Part shown: positions 21,425-34,322 of the stretch, one piece after another
Position numbering within the stretch: position 1 is the stretch's first letter
Layout: the number at the start of each line of letters is the position of its first letter
DNA from: Lineus longissimus
Taxonomy: Eukaryota > Nemertea > Pilidiophora > Heteronemertea > Lineidae
DNA: 64,000 nt
Direction: 5' to 3'
Assembly (NCBI RefSeq): GCF_910592395.1
Contig: NC_088309.1
Location: forward strand, 2,978,501 to 3,042,500
Notes under the pieces: model-generated
The model's input: only the letters and a program-made list of their open reading frames with translations
Databases searched by the model: none
What the model was told of the DNA's origin: nothing
Translations under genes and position numbers: made by a program

Positions 21425-23984
21425 TCATGTTACTCCATTCACCCTTCCGGAACCAACTGTAATTTTCTCCTTAAACTAAGTGTTTTCATGTAATCCAGTT
21501 TTGATTTTGCTGATCCATAAAACCTACCTGACTTGTTATTTGGGTACAGAAATTTCTAGTCAATTGCATTTTTCTGTTTGACTTGAGCCGAGTTAGTTGT
21601 CTGCTAGTCTGGGAAAGCTTGCATGGTGATAACCAGGCAGTATGCATTTTTAACTACATGTACATGTATATGTATATCTGCAAAAAAAGGTTCAACCACT
21701 GAATACTATAGTACTAGTATTTGAGATGATGTGAGTTCTGAAAACTTGCTTGGAAGTCCTACTCTGAGCTGGCCGAATCCTCGTATCTATTGGTTCTGGA
21801 AGGTTTGGTGCCTGGAAATACTCATTTTTATAAGCTGATGGGGAGGGACATTGTTAAACTTGTTCTGTTTTGTTGGTCTGTATCCCTGCTTGCTGTTCCT
21901 TATGTTTTAAATGTTGGCCTAGTTGGTTTCCTATGTTTTTTTGGCTGCATTCTTGGAAGACAGTCATAGTTCCTCTAAAGTCTTTAGTTTATGTCCAGTG
22001 ATTGCTTGTTAGATATCAAGAGCTAAGCATTTACTATGAGAACCTCATTGGTTGTGGTCTGACAAATTCCAAGTCCTGTGAACTACTGTCTCGTTAAAAA
22101 CAGCTTATTGATATGTTTCTGTTTTCAATATTTGTATTTCAAATTTCTGTCAGGCTGCGGATTCAACCAAATTCTCATAGCATAACAAATCTTCACCCTT
22201 AGAAGGACATTTTTACCGATAGCTTTTAGTAACAAAAATGCAAGAAAAGTGCTATCATTGGCTAACTGAAACTCTTGCGTGTTGAAATTGTTATGGCTTA
22301 CAAGCATGAATGACTGGTTATCAATATTTTAGTCACTCTGCCCTATTTTTTGTACATCCTTCAATATTGTTTGGTGCATGTGCACGGCACAATGTGCCAG
22401 TATCGAAGTACCAGAGCAATAATCATTATTCTAAAATATATAGCAGTAAGAACATCAATAATCAATTCAGCTCCATACAAAAGTCAATTTTTTTCATTTC
22501 TTTTTCCTGAGGCGAATATTGCCGTTGCCGTTCAAATTAATGTCTGTATTTGTTGAAATATGACTCATGCATTCATGGCTTTATTGGGGAAGCATTGTCA
22601 CACCCAGAATTTTGTTCCACATTGGAATATAATAATGTTATTGTATTGATTCAAATTGAGTAACAATAGATGCTGTTCTCCATTGTGCTGCGCTGAGCTT
22701 GCAATAAATTTCAGTTTTGATATTGGCTTTCTGTATAGCCATCGTATATTGAGCAAATCCAACCATTGTTGCTTAGGTGATGAAAAATCTATTTCATGAA
22801 AAAGCCTTATCAGGAATGGGTATCCTTTTGTTTGGAAAGGAAACATTTCCCAATAAGACCGTTATCTTGAATCGAACTCATTATTTTCATTATCAGAAGA
22901 AAGTTAAAATCTTTACTGTTTCTGAATAAGTACGACCTATGTATTTTACAAAATACAAGTTTCTATTTCATTGGGATATTGTGTATGCAGAATGTCCATG
23001 TCTGGGGTGATGTAATTTTAGGTAACTGTACATAGGTACATATACATGTACGTGTATGAATATTTGTTCATAAAACCTGTTTTGTGGATAGCACATTACA
23101 TGTTCAGTGTGAAAATTAAATTTACATGACCCAGCATTTCGGTGGTGGGTGTTCTCAGGGAACATCTCGAAATGGTTGATGCCATGCAGGATGAAATATT
23201 TTCATCAGGGGACGGGATCAGCCGTTTTCCTCCCTCTTGTTTCATCCAAATGAAAAGTTGATGCCAGACATCTGTCTTTTTCATCCATCTCTTTTCATCA
23301 TGTATGTGGATAAGAGGGTTAAGAGACAGATGTAAAAAGTAACTCATGGCATTAGGCAATTTTTAGATGATCCCTGATATCCATTTTTTTTCTTATAAGT
23401 CTAGATCTGTATTCTTTATTATATACTCATTTGAAGAAGCCAACTCTTTAATTTGTTCAAACACATTTTCGAAATTCACAGTGAGATGTGTTCAATATCT
23501 GTATTGTTTGGTTATTATCATATCCTGTTTCTTATTAGTATGTCATGTTGTTGTACATCTTTGCTACTATTGCCCCTCGCAGCAATTTGGTAATTCCCCT
23601 CAGTATTGGACCAGTAAAGCGACATCATGCTTCTTCAGCGCATAAATCATTGGCCAGATGCCGACTGGAAGGCCCAAAATGCTGCTTGAGGGAAGTGGCA
23701 AATGATTAAGTTCTCAAATTATTTCACTGTGCTGAATTAACATTTAGAATTCTCCACTGAGTGTGGTGATCATGTTTTCACAGATGACTGATTTTCCAAA
23801 ATACAGTTACTTATTTTATAGATCATATGCATACTTGTAAAGTTTTTAGGTTTAATACAAAATATGAGAACGATTTCTACTTGTTATCCTTCATTGAAAA
23901 CAAATTCAGTACATGCTAGTCTTCAACAAAATCCTCTTCTCCAAACCGTTACAGATATCCCTTCTATGAGCAGACCTCCTGTGT
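21425..23984. other. 3' flank of the large gene and intergenic DNA
   Basis: AT-rich sequence with no convincing exon. The 3' untranslated region must start here; no single poly(A) signal close to the stop stands out, and GCAATAAATTTC near 22700 is one candidate. Short TACATGTA-type simple repeats occur near 21660 and 23040. Confidence 0.4.
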
Positions 23985-25830
23985 TTCATCATCAGGTGAT
24001 TCTGTTCCCCAGCCAGCGGAGGTGTGTATATCAGCCCAATCATTCTGTATCCCAGATGGCTGAAACATACACTATTGAGCTATTCCATCCTAAAGCCTGG
24101 CAGACAAAACCATCCAGTGATTCCGTCCCCCAACCTGGCGGAGACAGCCACACTATCAAGCCATTCTGACATTGGGTGATATGAATAAAGACTAGCAAAT
24201 GCTTTTATCTAAAACTCTATGTACATTTACACTACACCTTTCTGTACAAAATTGAAGTAAAAGCATTTGCTAGACTTTATTCATATCAGCCAATGACACC
24301 CTAACCACCGAGTGATGAGAAATACCTTCCCTCAATCGCGCCGATATGCTTTTATGCCGTGTTGTCTTCAAACCCGGCAGAGAGCCTAACCAATTCATTC
24401 CCCGACAATATCAAGCCGTTGTGTCATCAAACCCTGCAGAAGCATCATGGCCATCCAGTGATTCTGTCCCCAAACGTAACCATCTATTGGTTGTCTCCCA
24501 TCCCATATGAGACATCATTACCATCCAGTGAATCTGTCCCCAGCCTGTTGAGACATCTTCACCATCAAGAAATATTCTGTTGTTCAGCCTGGCTTAAACA
24601 TTACAACCATCGGGTGACTCTATCCCCCAATCTGGCTGAGACATCATGGCTATCCAGTGGTCACCAAGCCTGGCTGAGACATCACAAACACCAGGCAACT
24701 TTGTCTCCGAAGCCTGGCTGAGACATGGCCAGGCTTGAAAGACAGAGTTGTCTGATGGCGGACGGTGGCACCTGCTGAAGTCTCAACTCAAGCTTGGGGT
24801 CAGAATCCGTTAATTACACGTACCATGATGTTTCAGCTGGTTGAGGGACAGCTAGTGTGACCTAATGGCTGTGTTGTCTCAGATGAAGCTTGGGGACAGA
24901 ATCACTGGATGGCCATGTCTCAGTCAGGCTTGAGAGACTAAGTTGCCTGATGGTTGTGTTGTTGTGATGTCAAAGCCAGGCTTGGTGAACACTGGATGGC
25001 CATGAGTTCCCAAGTATGAGCTGAGATATCACAACCAACTGGTCACTCTGTCCCCAAATCTGGCTGAGACATCATGGCCATCCAGTGATCTGTTCCCAGC
25101 TTGGCTTAGATATCACAACCATCAGGTGACTCTGTCACCAAATTCTAATAACCATCCAGTGATCACCAATCCTGGCTGAGACATTACAACCATCAAGCGT
25201 TGAGACATGGTCATCCAGTGATTCTGTCTACAAGCTTGGGCAAAGACATGGCAACAATCAGGTGACTGGTATCCCCCACCCGGCTGAGACATTATGGTCA
25301 TCTAGTGATTCTGTCTCATGCTGAGACATCACAAGCAGGTGACTCTATCCTCGAACCAGGTTGACACATTATAACTGTACAGTGATCTCAAGCCCGACTG
25401 AGACATCACAACCATCAAGCGACTCTGTCTCTTAAGACTGGTTGAGACATGGTCATCCAGTGATTCTGTCTCCAAGTTTGGGCAAAGACATAGTAACAGT
25501 CAGGTGACTCTATTCCACACCCGGCAGAGACATCATGGCCATCTGGTAATTCTGTCTACCTGAGACAACCATCGAGTCACTCTATCCCCAAACCCGGCTG
25601 ACACATCATAACCATCCAGTGGTCCCCAGTCCTGACACCTGCACTCTCTCTTCATGTCTGTCCATAAACCTGACTGAGACATCCTCGCAGTCATGATCCT
25701 GCCCCCAGCTGCCACATGCTCTACGACTTGGAACATTCACTGGGCAATTCTATCCCCCCCAGCCTAGCTCAGACAGAAGCAAACATAAAGCGACACTGTC
25801 CACCAACCCAGCTGAGACCTCCCCGAACCT
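23985..25830. repeat. Degenerate satellite, ~45-bp unit, with an inverted block
   Basis: The approximate unit is CATCCAGTGATTCTGTCCCC + AAGCCTGGCTGAGACATCACAAC, repeated tens of times with heavy divergence and indels. From about 24,720 to 25,010 the same unit is on the opposite strand (for example GGACAGAATCACTGG and GGCCATGTCTCAG). The plus orientation then resumes to the end. It is non-coding. Confidence 0.85.
24168..24297. repeat. Hairpin with 40-bp arms inside the satellite
   Basis: Bases 24168-24207 and 24258-24297 are reverse complements at 37 of 40 positions, separated by a 50-nt loop. The arms include ATGAATAAAGACTAGCAAA and its complement. The sequence is unrelated to the satellite unit around it, so it may be a foldback or MITE insertion, or an RNA hairpin if transcribed. 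Confidence 0.85.
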
Positions 25831-26602
25831 GACTACTCCCCCTTCCCCAAATTGCCTAGCCAGTTCACTGACATACAATCCCAATATTATTGTCAATGTT
25901 TCGACGGCTACCATTATCGCGACAAGTTTATTGAGCCCCTCAGCTGCCAAATGGTAACCATGGTAACAGTCAGATTTCTCCATGAATTGATATCGTGCGG
26001 TTTGGAATTGGTTTAGCAATTATTCTTGAAACCCCTCGTGCATAATTTCACTCCATTGACTCGAAGTACCCGAAGTACAACTCTGTGTTGGAGAATGATT
26101 TATGCGAATCAAAGCCATTGTTGCAGTTTTTTCATTTCTTCTGCAATGGCCCATTGACTCTTCCAGGGATACATTTACTCCAAGGGCTATCATGTTGCAT
26201 GTATGAGTACATGTAGCAATACAAGACAACTTGAAGCTACCATTTACAATAGAACTATTGTTATCCTCATCATTCAAAGCAATCATAGCCAGAGGCTCTG
26301 CGAGTGCAGAAGTGTGGGAGGAAGAATTAAACCATTATTTTTAAAAACTGGCTCGAAGTGACAATGCACCGAATGCAATGGCAGTGAGGCAGACCTCCAG
26401 TCCCTTGACACAGACTCCCAGGGCAGTCCATTTTGTAATCCGAATTGGATTTCCTCATGGTGAGGGATGAGGCCGGTCCACTGTGTCTGGAGGCTTGCCA
26501 TTTTATATTCTAAGACTATCTAACAAACAAGCAAGATGATTTAGATCAATTGTTTAATATGGCAAATTTTAAGCGTTTACAATGATTGAAAGAACTAATG
26601 TT
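25831..26602. other. Intergenic region downstream of AFG2B
   Basis: No gene recognised. Minus-strand transcripts of the AFG2B gene would end in this stretch. Confidence 0.4.
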
Positions 26603-29600
26603 CTACTTGGAAGACTTTAATTTGATTTCCTTGTACTTTTTTAAGAGTTCTTCGGTGAGAGTTGGGTTTAGAACATCCAATGTCTCAAGGAAATGATGAT
26701 GTTTCACAGTAGCTGTTTCGAGGCCATCTTGAGTAAGTGCTCGCAAAGCAGTCTGAAATGACAAACAAGCAGAAATAATATTTGTGAAGACTTGAGCACA
26801 TTTTCACATGATAACAAAACAATTGCTTCACTTTACTCAGTCACTTTACTGTCGGCACATCCTTTGAATGTGTACAACATTTTTTGTACCTCATACCTAT
26901 GCCAGGGCAAGCGACAACTGTAACACCATCCAGTAAATACCACTTAGTTGCCATCTCTTCACAAATCTTGAATGGTAATAAATTTGATAGCAGGGAGAGA
27001 TTCGAACTGTGTGATGCCAACCAAGTGGACAAAAGTTTCTGATAGACTCGGATCACGTTACTACCAGTAGGCCAATAACCCTGATTGGTGCCCAACCGCC
27101 AACAAAAGGTAACGCAGAAGAAGTATCTTGTGAAGAAGAAAGATAAGAGAGTTACTAGGAATACCAAAATCAGACAGATAAGGCTTACCTCTCTGCATAA
27201 ATTTTCTAGGTCTGCACCAGTAAACATATCAGTTCTCTGAGCTATGTCCACTAGATCGAGTCCTTCTGTAGGCATCTTTCTTGTGTGTATCTCAAGAATT
27301 CTCAGTCGTGTCTGAAGAGAAAAAGGACAGCTCTAGCATCACATTTTAAGAGAGCTATTTTAGTGGGGCTTAAATGTATCAGGAATGCTGAGGGCAAGGT
27401 TGTTTCCCTGGACACCTGGACACCATTAACGACTGTCTTGTAAATTTGTCAACTCAAGAACTACTTTTAACCTTTTCATCCGGAGCAGGCACATAGACAA
27501 TTCGGTCAATCCTTCCAGGTCTGAGAAGAGCGTCGTCAAGCATGTCAGGCCGATTTGTCGCAGCAACTACCAGCACATCATTGTTGTTGATCACAACATG
27601 TCCCTGAAGAAAACGATATGTAGTGTCAACGATATGCAGCTTCTAAGTAGAACACTTTTTGTGGCAGCAATTATCTTTTGCACGAGTTGACAAACAGGCT
27701 TAAAAGGTTATTATAGAAACAATGAGTTACCTTCTCTTTTGAGGTGCAAGTTGCCCCTTCCAATACCCTGACATCAGATCCACGTGTTTGTTCATCAAGT
27801 CTGATCCCAATCCCATCCATGTGGTTCAATAATGTGGATAGAACACGTTCCTGGACCCCTCGGCCACTGCTTCCTTCACTTCTCTTACCAACAATAGAGT
27901 CTATTTCATCAAAGAAAAGTATAGATGGGGCACCTGCCCGGGCTTGTTGAAACACCTAGAATAAAAAACATATACCAGTAAGCAGTATGTTTTGGAAGAG
28001 CCAAATTTATTTTTATCAATATCAGAATACGTCATTGTCAATTCAGATGTCAACAGAGGTCAATTTGGGACTAAAATGTATACCAATAAACCAGCAACAA
28101 ATCGGGACAAGTGACAAACTGCTATACAATAGAACCTGTCTTTTAGTGTTATAGAAACTTGAAATTAGTTCTCTTGAGGAGGCATTTATCACAATCATTA
28201 CCTCTGCAATCTTCCTCTCTGAATCCCCCACGAAAGGTGAGAACAACTGTGCACCACTAACAGACAGGAACGTGGCTTTACATGCTGTAGCAGCCGCCTT
28301 AACTAAAGTTGTCTTACAGCAGCCTGGTGGACCGTACAGCAAGACACCTTTGGGACAGGGTAGACCAAGTCTCTGAAATGCTTCTGGGTGTTTTATTGGC
28401 CATTCAACTGCCTGGAAAAGAAGGAGAAGTTAGAAGAAATTGGGCAACACTTTCCAAGAAGTACATGTAGAATCCACAAATTGTGAAAACCTTGGTGCAG
28501 GATCATAAATAGGAGGGACCAATGGATGTTTTCTGAATGTTGTTGGCTGAATGAAGACAGTCTTTGCCTCAGAAAGTATCAAGGAAGATCATACACCCTG
28601 TTTTATTTTTTACTGCAAATGCATGTGTTTTTCATGGGAAAGTTTTCTCATCATACCTGCTGAATCTTAACCTTGACCTCATCCAGTCCACCAATATCAT
28701 CCCACCGAACTGGCTTATAATCTACCAAAATATCACTCCCTCTTTGGGTTGACGGACAAATTTTTCCAATGGCCGATAAGAAGTTGTCCATTGTCAGTGG
28801 AATATCCTCCTGAAAGAGATATAAAGTATCAGAGGTAAGATAAGATTCCAATGAAGAAAGTTAATGTCAATGTAAACTGTAGGGCTTGAAATTCATGGAG
28901 ACAATGGAGGAAAATGCTTTCGAGACCTGCTCTTTGCCTTGGTACCCTTGCAATTTCCTCCTTCACAAAGACACTTTTTCTTCATTTATTTCCATTTGAA
29001 GCGTACTCTTTTCAACTAATGAGCAAAAGTGCCCTTTTCCAACAAATATTTATGTATCTTTTTGAAACGAAATTCTGGGCCTACTAAACATATCTATTCA
29101 AACCTGGTCATGGTGTAGAGTTCTCCGTAATGCTTGATATGAAACCTCCTGACAGACTGACACCAAGTCTGCACCAACATATCCTTTGGTTGCCTCAGCT
29201 AATGAATACAGACTGACATCTTGAGAGAGATTCATCCTTGATGTCTGAGCAGTCAGGATGTCATATCTTTCATCAGTAGATGGAATTCCAATGAATATCT
29301 GGAATGATCGAGGATTAGCAGGAATCTGGATGATCAGAACAAACGGTTTTGGCCACAGGATCAGCAATCAGTGGTATCAGATGAGATGAGATATCTCATA
29401 TTTTTATCAGTGATTATTGACAACTTTCATGCACTTTACAATTGTTGTTATGGCAGACTTAGAAATTTTGAAGAAACAGTATTTGGTTTTAAAGTGATAC
29501 TATGATGTGATTTACAACTTTGCGGAAATACGTCCGTTTTTAATTGTTGATCACAAATGTAAAGCTCAAATTTTCTATTTTTGATTAGATTTATAATAAA

Positions 29601-30991
29601 ATCGCTGAATGTAAACCACCGCGACCGCGAAAATGTTCATGTTGTGACGTCATCAACGAAAACGGCATCGAAGCGAGCCGTCCGTCCGGGATTAAACCAT
29701 CAATTTCTAGAAAATGTGCATTTCGATTCGAAAACCTTACCGATTTATGAGAAAGTGACGTAGTAATTTGTCAAAAACAGCTAAAACATTATATGGTCAA
29801 ATTTGACACGAGTTACACTTTAAGCTACATCAATAATGCAAGAAAAACAGTCCAGTTACTCTACAATGCAAAAAGACAAAGCATCAAGAAAACACTTTGA
29901 AAACACACCTCACGATCAAATCTTCCCGGTCGACGTAAACTTGGATCCAGGTGATTTGGTCTGTTTGTGGCTGCAACCACAACTAAGCCTTTCACATCAC
30001 TCACAGTATCCATTAAGCCTCCCAGTTGAGCAACAAGCCGGCTCTCAGCATTTCCTCCACCTTTTCCTTGTTTTGGACACAAAGTATCAATTTCATCAAT
30101 AAACAAGATACATGGTCCTTCCTCGCACATATCAGATGCTGTCTGAAACTTTTGCCGCAGATTCTCTTCACTCTCTCCAGGCCTTGAGCCAAATATGTCA
30201 GGACTGTTTACAACAAGTAAATGAGCATCACAGTCTATCGCTGTCTGCTTAACAAGAGATGTCTTTCCACATCCAGGAGGACCTTGAAGCAAGACTCCGA
30301 CAGGGCAAGATATTCCTAAATGTTGTAGTTTATCCTCATGATGAAATGGTAACTGGATGATCTCTTTTAACATTTCAAATGGTTGATTTAATCCACCAAG
30401 TGTCAATTTCCTAGAATCACGTTTTTGCTCATATCTTTCTAAACTCATCACACTTTCAATGATAATTACTGTGTTTGATTTAACTACTCCAACAGTTGCC
30501 TCACAAGCGATGTCCTTTACAGTGATAGATGCAACCTTGTAAAGTTTTCCAAGATTGAGAGAAGCACAATGAATACGACTATCTTTCACGACACCAATGT
30601 TTTTCAAAATGTTCTTGATGTATCTTGACAAGTTCGCTCTTTCACAGACAGAACCTTTGAATTTTTTCACCTGTTTTAAATCACTTAATACAACATGAAC
30701 TGATAACTCATTCAGACTGGTCCCATATCCAAGACATTCAATATCTTGAATAGATAATTGGTTGATATATGGAACACTGTCATTATTCTCCCTGATAACC
30801 ATGTCATCATATTGAACAAAGTTTTCATCAAGATCAGCCCTGGGCCAAGCTTGACATATGACAAATTTTCCATTGCATCGTATTTTCAGGAAAGTTCCGA
30901 GATAGAGACCATGTTCATTCATGAACTTTGGTCCAAGGGAGCATTTCTGTGTTCCAAGAATACTTTCCTCACTTGGCAGTAATTGTATCAT
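26603..30991 (-). CDS. AFG2B: AAA+ ATPase AFG2B (SPATA5L1), two ATPase domains
   Basis: This predicts a 756-residue type II AAA+ ATPase; human SPATA5L1/AFG2B has 753. In human it works with SPATA5 in the 55LCC complex in ribosome maturation and replisome turnover. Exons are 29909-31015 (ATG at 30991), 29104-29298, 28657-28809, 28202-28411, 27731-27955, 27472-27603, 27189-27311 and 26603-26752, all joining in phase 0. The N-domain shows GTQKCSLGP and [13 protein letters not shown] as in the human protein. D1 has GPPGCGKT (237-244) and LFIDEID (299-300). D2 has GPPGCCKT (504-511) and LFFDEID (563-564), followed by [16 protein letters not shown]. An acceptor (TTTTAATTTCAG) lies just upstream of the start exon at 31016, so a 5' non-coding exon is expected toward MRPL54. 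Confidence 0.96.
29486..29824. mobile_element. Possible MITE-like insertion in an AFG2B intron
   Basis: The segment begins TTTTAAAGTGATAC and ends GTTACACTTTAAGC, giving imperfect ~10-bp terminal inverted repeats. It is CpG-richer than the surrounding intron and includes a full TGACGTCA site at 29645-29652. No target duplication is obvious. It may be an old non-autonomous element or simply unusual intronic sequence. Confidence 0.35.
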
Positions 30992-31184
30992 GATGAAGCT
31001 TTCATCAGTCAGATTCTGAAATTAAAATAGGATATCAAATTTGAAGTGAAATACTAGGTTGATTCTACCTTGGAGGAATTATAATTTCTCCAAAATTCTA
31101 CACAACAGAGAAGAAATAAAAACCAGAAAGATTATCAAATTACAAAGCAGACAACAACAGTGCTTGTTGCATCCCTTTGAACAG

Positions 31185-31400
31185 ATCTACCGATCCCGAT
31201 GGGGGGGGGGGGGGCATGGCCTTGCAGTTAAGCATCCACCGTGTGAATAAAAGGTCTAAGGGTAGCTTTTCTGATGCAGCCAGTTGGGTAGCAGGTTCAC
31301 TGTTGCTAATCTAGGGTACAATTTACTGCCTTTTCGGCAGTCTCCGGGCAGAAGACGAAGGACCGTCCTAAATGAGACGTGGGGTATCACGGAAAAGCTC
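31185..31400. mobile_element. Candidate SINE copy preceded by a 14-G tract
   Basis: A run of 14 G at 31201-31214 leads into a segment with tRNA-like wording (GGCCTTGCAGTTAAGCATCC), then GATGCAGCCAGTTGGGTAGCA and a GC-rich part with CCTTTTCGGCAGTCTCCGGGC. The GATGCAGCCAGTTGGGTAGCA block recurs with two mismatches at about 60201 (AATGCAGCCAGTTGGTTAGCA) in a similar layout. Two related dispersed copies suggest a SINE family. The exact ends are unclear. Confidence 0.4.
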
Positions 31401-31902
31401 TTCTCTGTTTCTGATAACTCATCACTTCAGTAATAACTATGTTATGTACACATGTCAGCACTAAGCTTACTCTATAGAGTATATGTAAAATACAGGTGCC
31501 CAAAAAGTTAAAAGATATTCGTATATAGCTTAGTTGTCATGCCCTAAAATTGTATATGATTAACCTTGAGTAAGAATGCTTACCACAGGTGGCAATTTCT
31601 TAATAATCTGGTAATTCCAAAGTATCATTTAAGCGGAATTTGCAATTTGGAAACCAACACATTTTTTTCATGGGCGCAGACATATTGGTTTTACTAAAAA
31701 AAGAACCAGCGGCGTCAACAAAATAATGGATCAGCAGAGGTTTTTTATTACTCTAATGCAAGTTATTGACACCAATGAATGTCAAATGAATGATAGTCGT
31801 ATGATATTAAGAATATTTATACTAACATGACGTAATATCTCTATACAACAATTTTTCCGTTCTCGGTTATCCGTTTTAAATTCTACTTTTTCAAAAACAA
31901 AG
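31401..31902. promoter_or_regulatory. Shared upstream region of AFG2B and MRPL54
   Basis: The two genes are divergent. The AFG2B first coding exon starts at 31015 with an acceptor before it, so its transcript must begin further right, close to the MRPL54 start at 31903. The MRPL54 start context AAAGATGGCAGC resembles a YY1-type element, common in bidirectional promoters of housekeeping genes. No TATA box is seen. This is an inference from arrangement. Confidence 0.5.
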
Positions 31903-32705
31903 ATGGCAGCTTCCTTGCTCCGAGTGGGCATTTGCCCTCTGACAAAATCATGTTTTTCTGGTCTCAAGTTGGCAAATCCAGTAAAGATCATAGTTGCAAC
32001 TTATGCGAAGCCAACTAAGGCAAAAGGCAAAAGTAAGCCTAGCATGATTCGACGCCAAATTTTCTTAAAAACACGTCTTCAATATTGGCCCTATGCTGGC
32101 TGTACATAAATGCGGTCCCCTGTACATTTGTACAGTAGGCTTCCTATTGACTGTGTGTGCTCAATTAAACAAGGCAACGACTTTTCCTTGTTTTACCCAA
32201 CACCAGAGATTATTGGTGTATGCCTTTAAATGCTAGGGAATTGTAACTTGTCCTTAAAAATAATGTTGTCATGCAGGTTTGTTCATTTACCTTGGCCGCA
32301 CGCACCGCTGGGTAGACATCATGGACAGTGTGTAGCCTTGACCCTTGCTTACGTCGATTACGTCAGGTCTTTTTTGCTGCTATTGATATTTACTGCCACA
32401 TTTTTACAATAATTCTCCATATTTCAGCGAAAGGTATGGCCTACCAACCCGTCGAAAAGAAAGAGCTTGAGGTGGAAACAGACCCTGAAAAACTTGTCAA
32501 TTATTGCTGTGGCGCAAACTATTTTAAAGCAGGAGAAGATCCAAAAATAAAACCAGATGAGGAATATCCAGATTGGTTGTGGGAGCTGCGCACAGAACGA
32601 CGGCCTATACCTCTAGAAGAACTTGATCAGGATGATCCATATTACTGGCGGCGATTACGTAAAATGCATTTTAGGAGAGCTACTCAGCTGATGAAAAAGA
32701 AGTGA
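31903..32705 (+). CDS. MRPL54: Mitochondrial large ribosomal subunit protein mL54
   Basis: Two exons (31903-32032 and 32428-32705) join across a GTAAGC...TTTCAG intron in phase 1 to give 135 residues; the human protein has 138. The N-terminus is rich in Arg, Lys and Ser with few acids, as expected for a mitochondrial presequence. The C-terminal part carries the mL54 signature: ANYFKAGEDPKIKPDEEYP, then DWLWEL, LEELDQDDPYYWRRLRK and a basic end, closely paralleling human VNIYKEGQDVPLKPDAEYP. AATAAA at 32980-32985 is a good poly(A) signal 275 nt past the stop. Convergent with PEX11. Confidence 0.95.
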
Positions 32706-32985
32706 CTTTTGCTGTGTAGAAAACTAGCATGGAGTACATCTCAGACTTTTTAAAGTGTGTGTCTGTTTGGAAGAACATGATAAACTATGTTGACCAGTAT
32801 GTCCACGAAGTATTTGACTGTACAGTAGTACGACGACTACATGTAACTGCTTTGAGAGCTGGCTGACAAGTACACACTCGAACATATGTGCAGCGTGTGC
32901 ATGTCAAGTTACCATTTTTGGGAGACCTGTTCAAGTTGAGACTGGGAACCTTTCAGAAATAAGATTGTGAATACTGTAAAATAAA

Positions 32986-34322
32986 TCTTTTATGTCTTTC
33001 AATCTTGTGAACAGTTCTTCATTCCCGAGATGCTCAATGATTGGAAAGTCACTACTTGAATTTATCAGATTGTCGGAGAAATTGTCACAACCAGACCATT
33101 ATATTTGTAGCACAGACATGACCACGACAGATCAGACAATTGCCATTATAAGTATACCAGAACGAGGCAATCTAAAAATAGTCACAACCAGACCAATATG
33201 GATCAAAGATGTATCAACGAGACCTCGGTATCAACAGGATATTATAACGTACAAGACTGTCACAACCTGATCAATCGTGAAATCCATCTTGATTGAGCTT
33301 GACCACAGAAAAGCACAGAAAAAGCATTGTAATCTTAGAGAAGGGTCTCAACCCGGTCATCGCCGAGAAACTGAAGTCAACTCCTCAGTAGTGACCGGGT
33401 ACCCATGGAAACTACAGAAGAGATAAACAATTTAATGAACAACACGGCTAATAAATCATCGGTAATTTACTGAGAATTGATCACTAACATACAGATATTT
33501 GTTCGTTAATATACAGATATTTGTTCGTTAATATACAGATATTTGGTCATTAATATACAGATACCAGAAAGACATTCGGACACAATTTATTGATATGTAA
33601 ATCATGCATCAAATTACAGCCCTTAAGATACATGTTTACACCTTGGCTTGTTTTGAGGATAAATATCTAAAATCTAAAATACTGACTGAAAGACATGGGT
33701 ACAGTAAATGATCCTCTGGTCAACACTACAGCAGATGTCTTGTTGAAGACATTTCCTTCCTAGTCTTACATTTTCTGGTACACGTACTTGCAAGACCTAC
33801 ACCTGATCTACCTTTATTTCAAGAGACAAATACCAAACCTATACGTGCATGTCCTAATAGTTTCAATTTCATTCCATAAAAATTCTCACATAACTAAATC
33901 ATTTGCTTTTATACTTAAATGCATTTTACAAGGATGACTATGTACAGGTATTCAATCAATAAATAATTAAATTAAATGGAAAAAAAACCTAACTGGTCCT
34001 CACTTTGACATTTTGACCAAACACCAATGTGAATTAGGATGGCGTGTCAACTTTCACTGATCAGTTAATGCGACAAGTGTCAGTTGCATAATGAATACAT
34101 AAAATGTCTATTGCAAGGCGAGAGCATACAGCACCAAATGTTGTCCTTTATACTGTAAACTCAGTCAGGAGCCATCACATCTGACAAGGTGGCATAACAT
34201 TTCCATAAACATATCTATATTATAAATAAACCCAAATCAATTTCTTGAAAAATAAACTGCCCATCAAGGTTTGTACAACAGCTCCTGACCTAGTTTACAG
34301 TTTATTTCATACAAGAAAGTCC
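32986..34322. other. Intergenic gap between convergent MRPL54 and PEX11
   Basis: At 33484-33565 a 22-bp unit, TAATATACAGATATTTGTTCGT, repeats about four times. Between 33080 and 33275 the phrase GTCACAACCAGACCA appears three times in degenerate form. TTTATT at 34301-34306 is a minus-strand poly(A) signal just past the PEX11 stop. No further gene is seen. Confidence 0.6.

Noticed and set aside
23864-24721. Open frames of 101 and 120 codons in the 24-kb region
   Set aside because: They translate the satellite unit (PSSDSVPQPGGD-like) and show frame shifts between copies.
31782-31991. 69-codon minus-strand frame overlapping MRPL54 exon 1
   Set aside because: It is the antisense of a well-supported exon and does not splice in phase to AFG2B.
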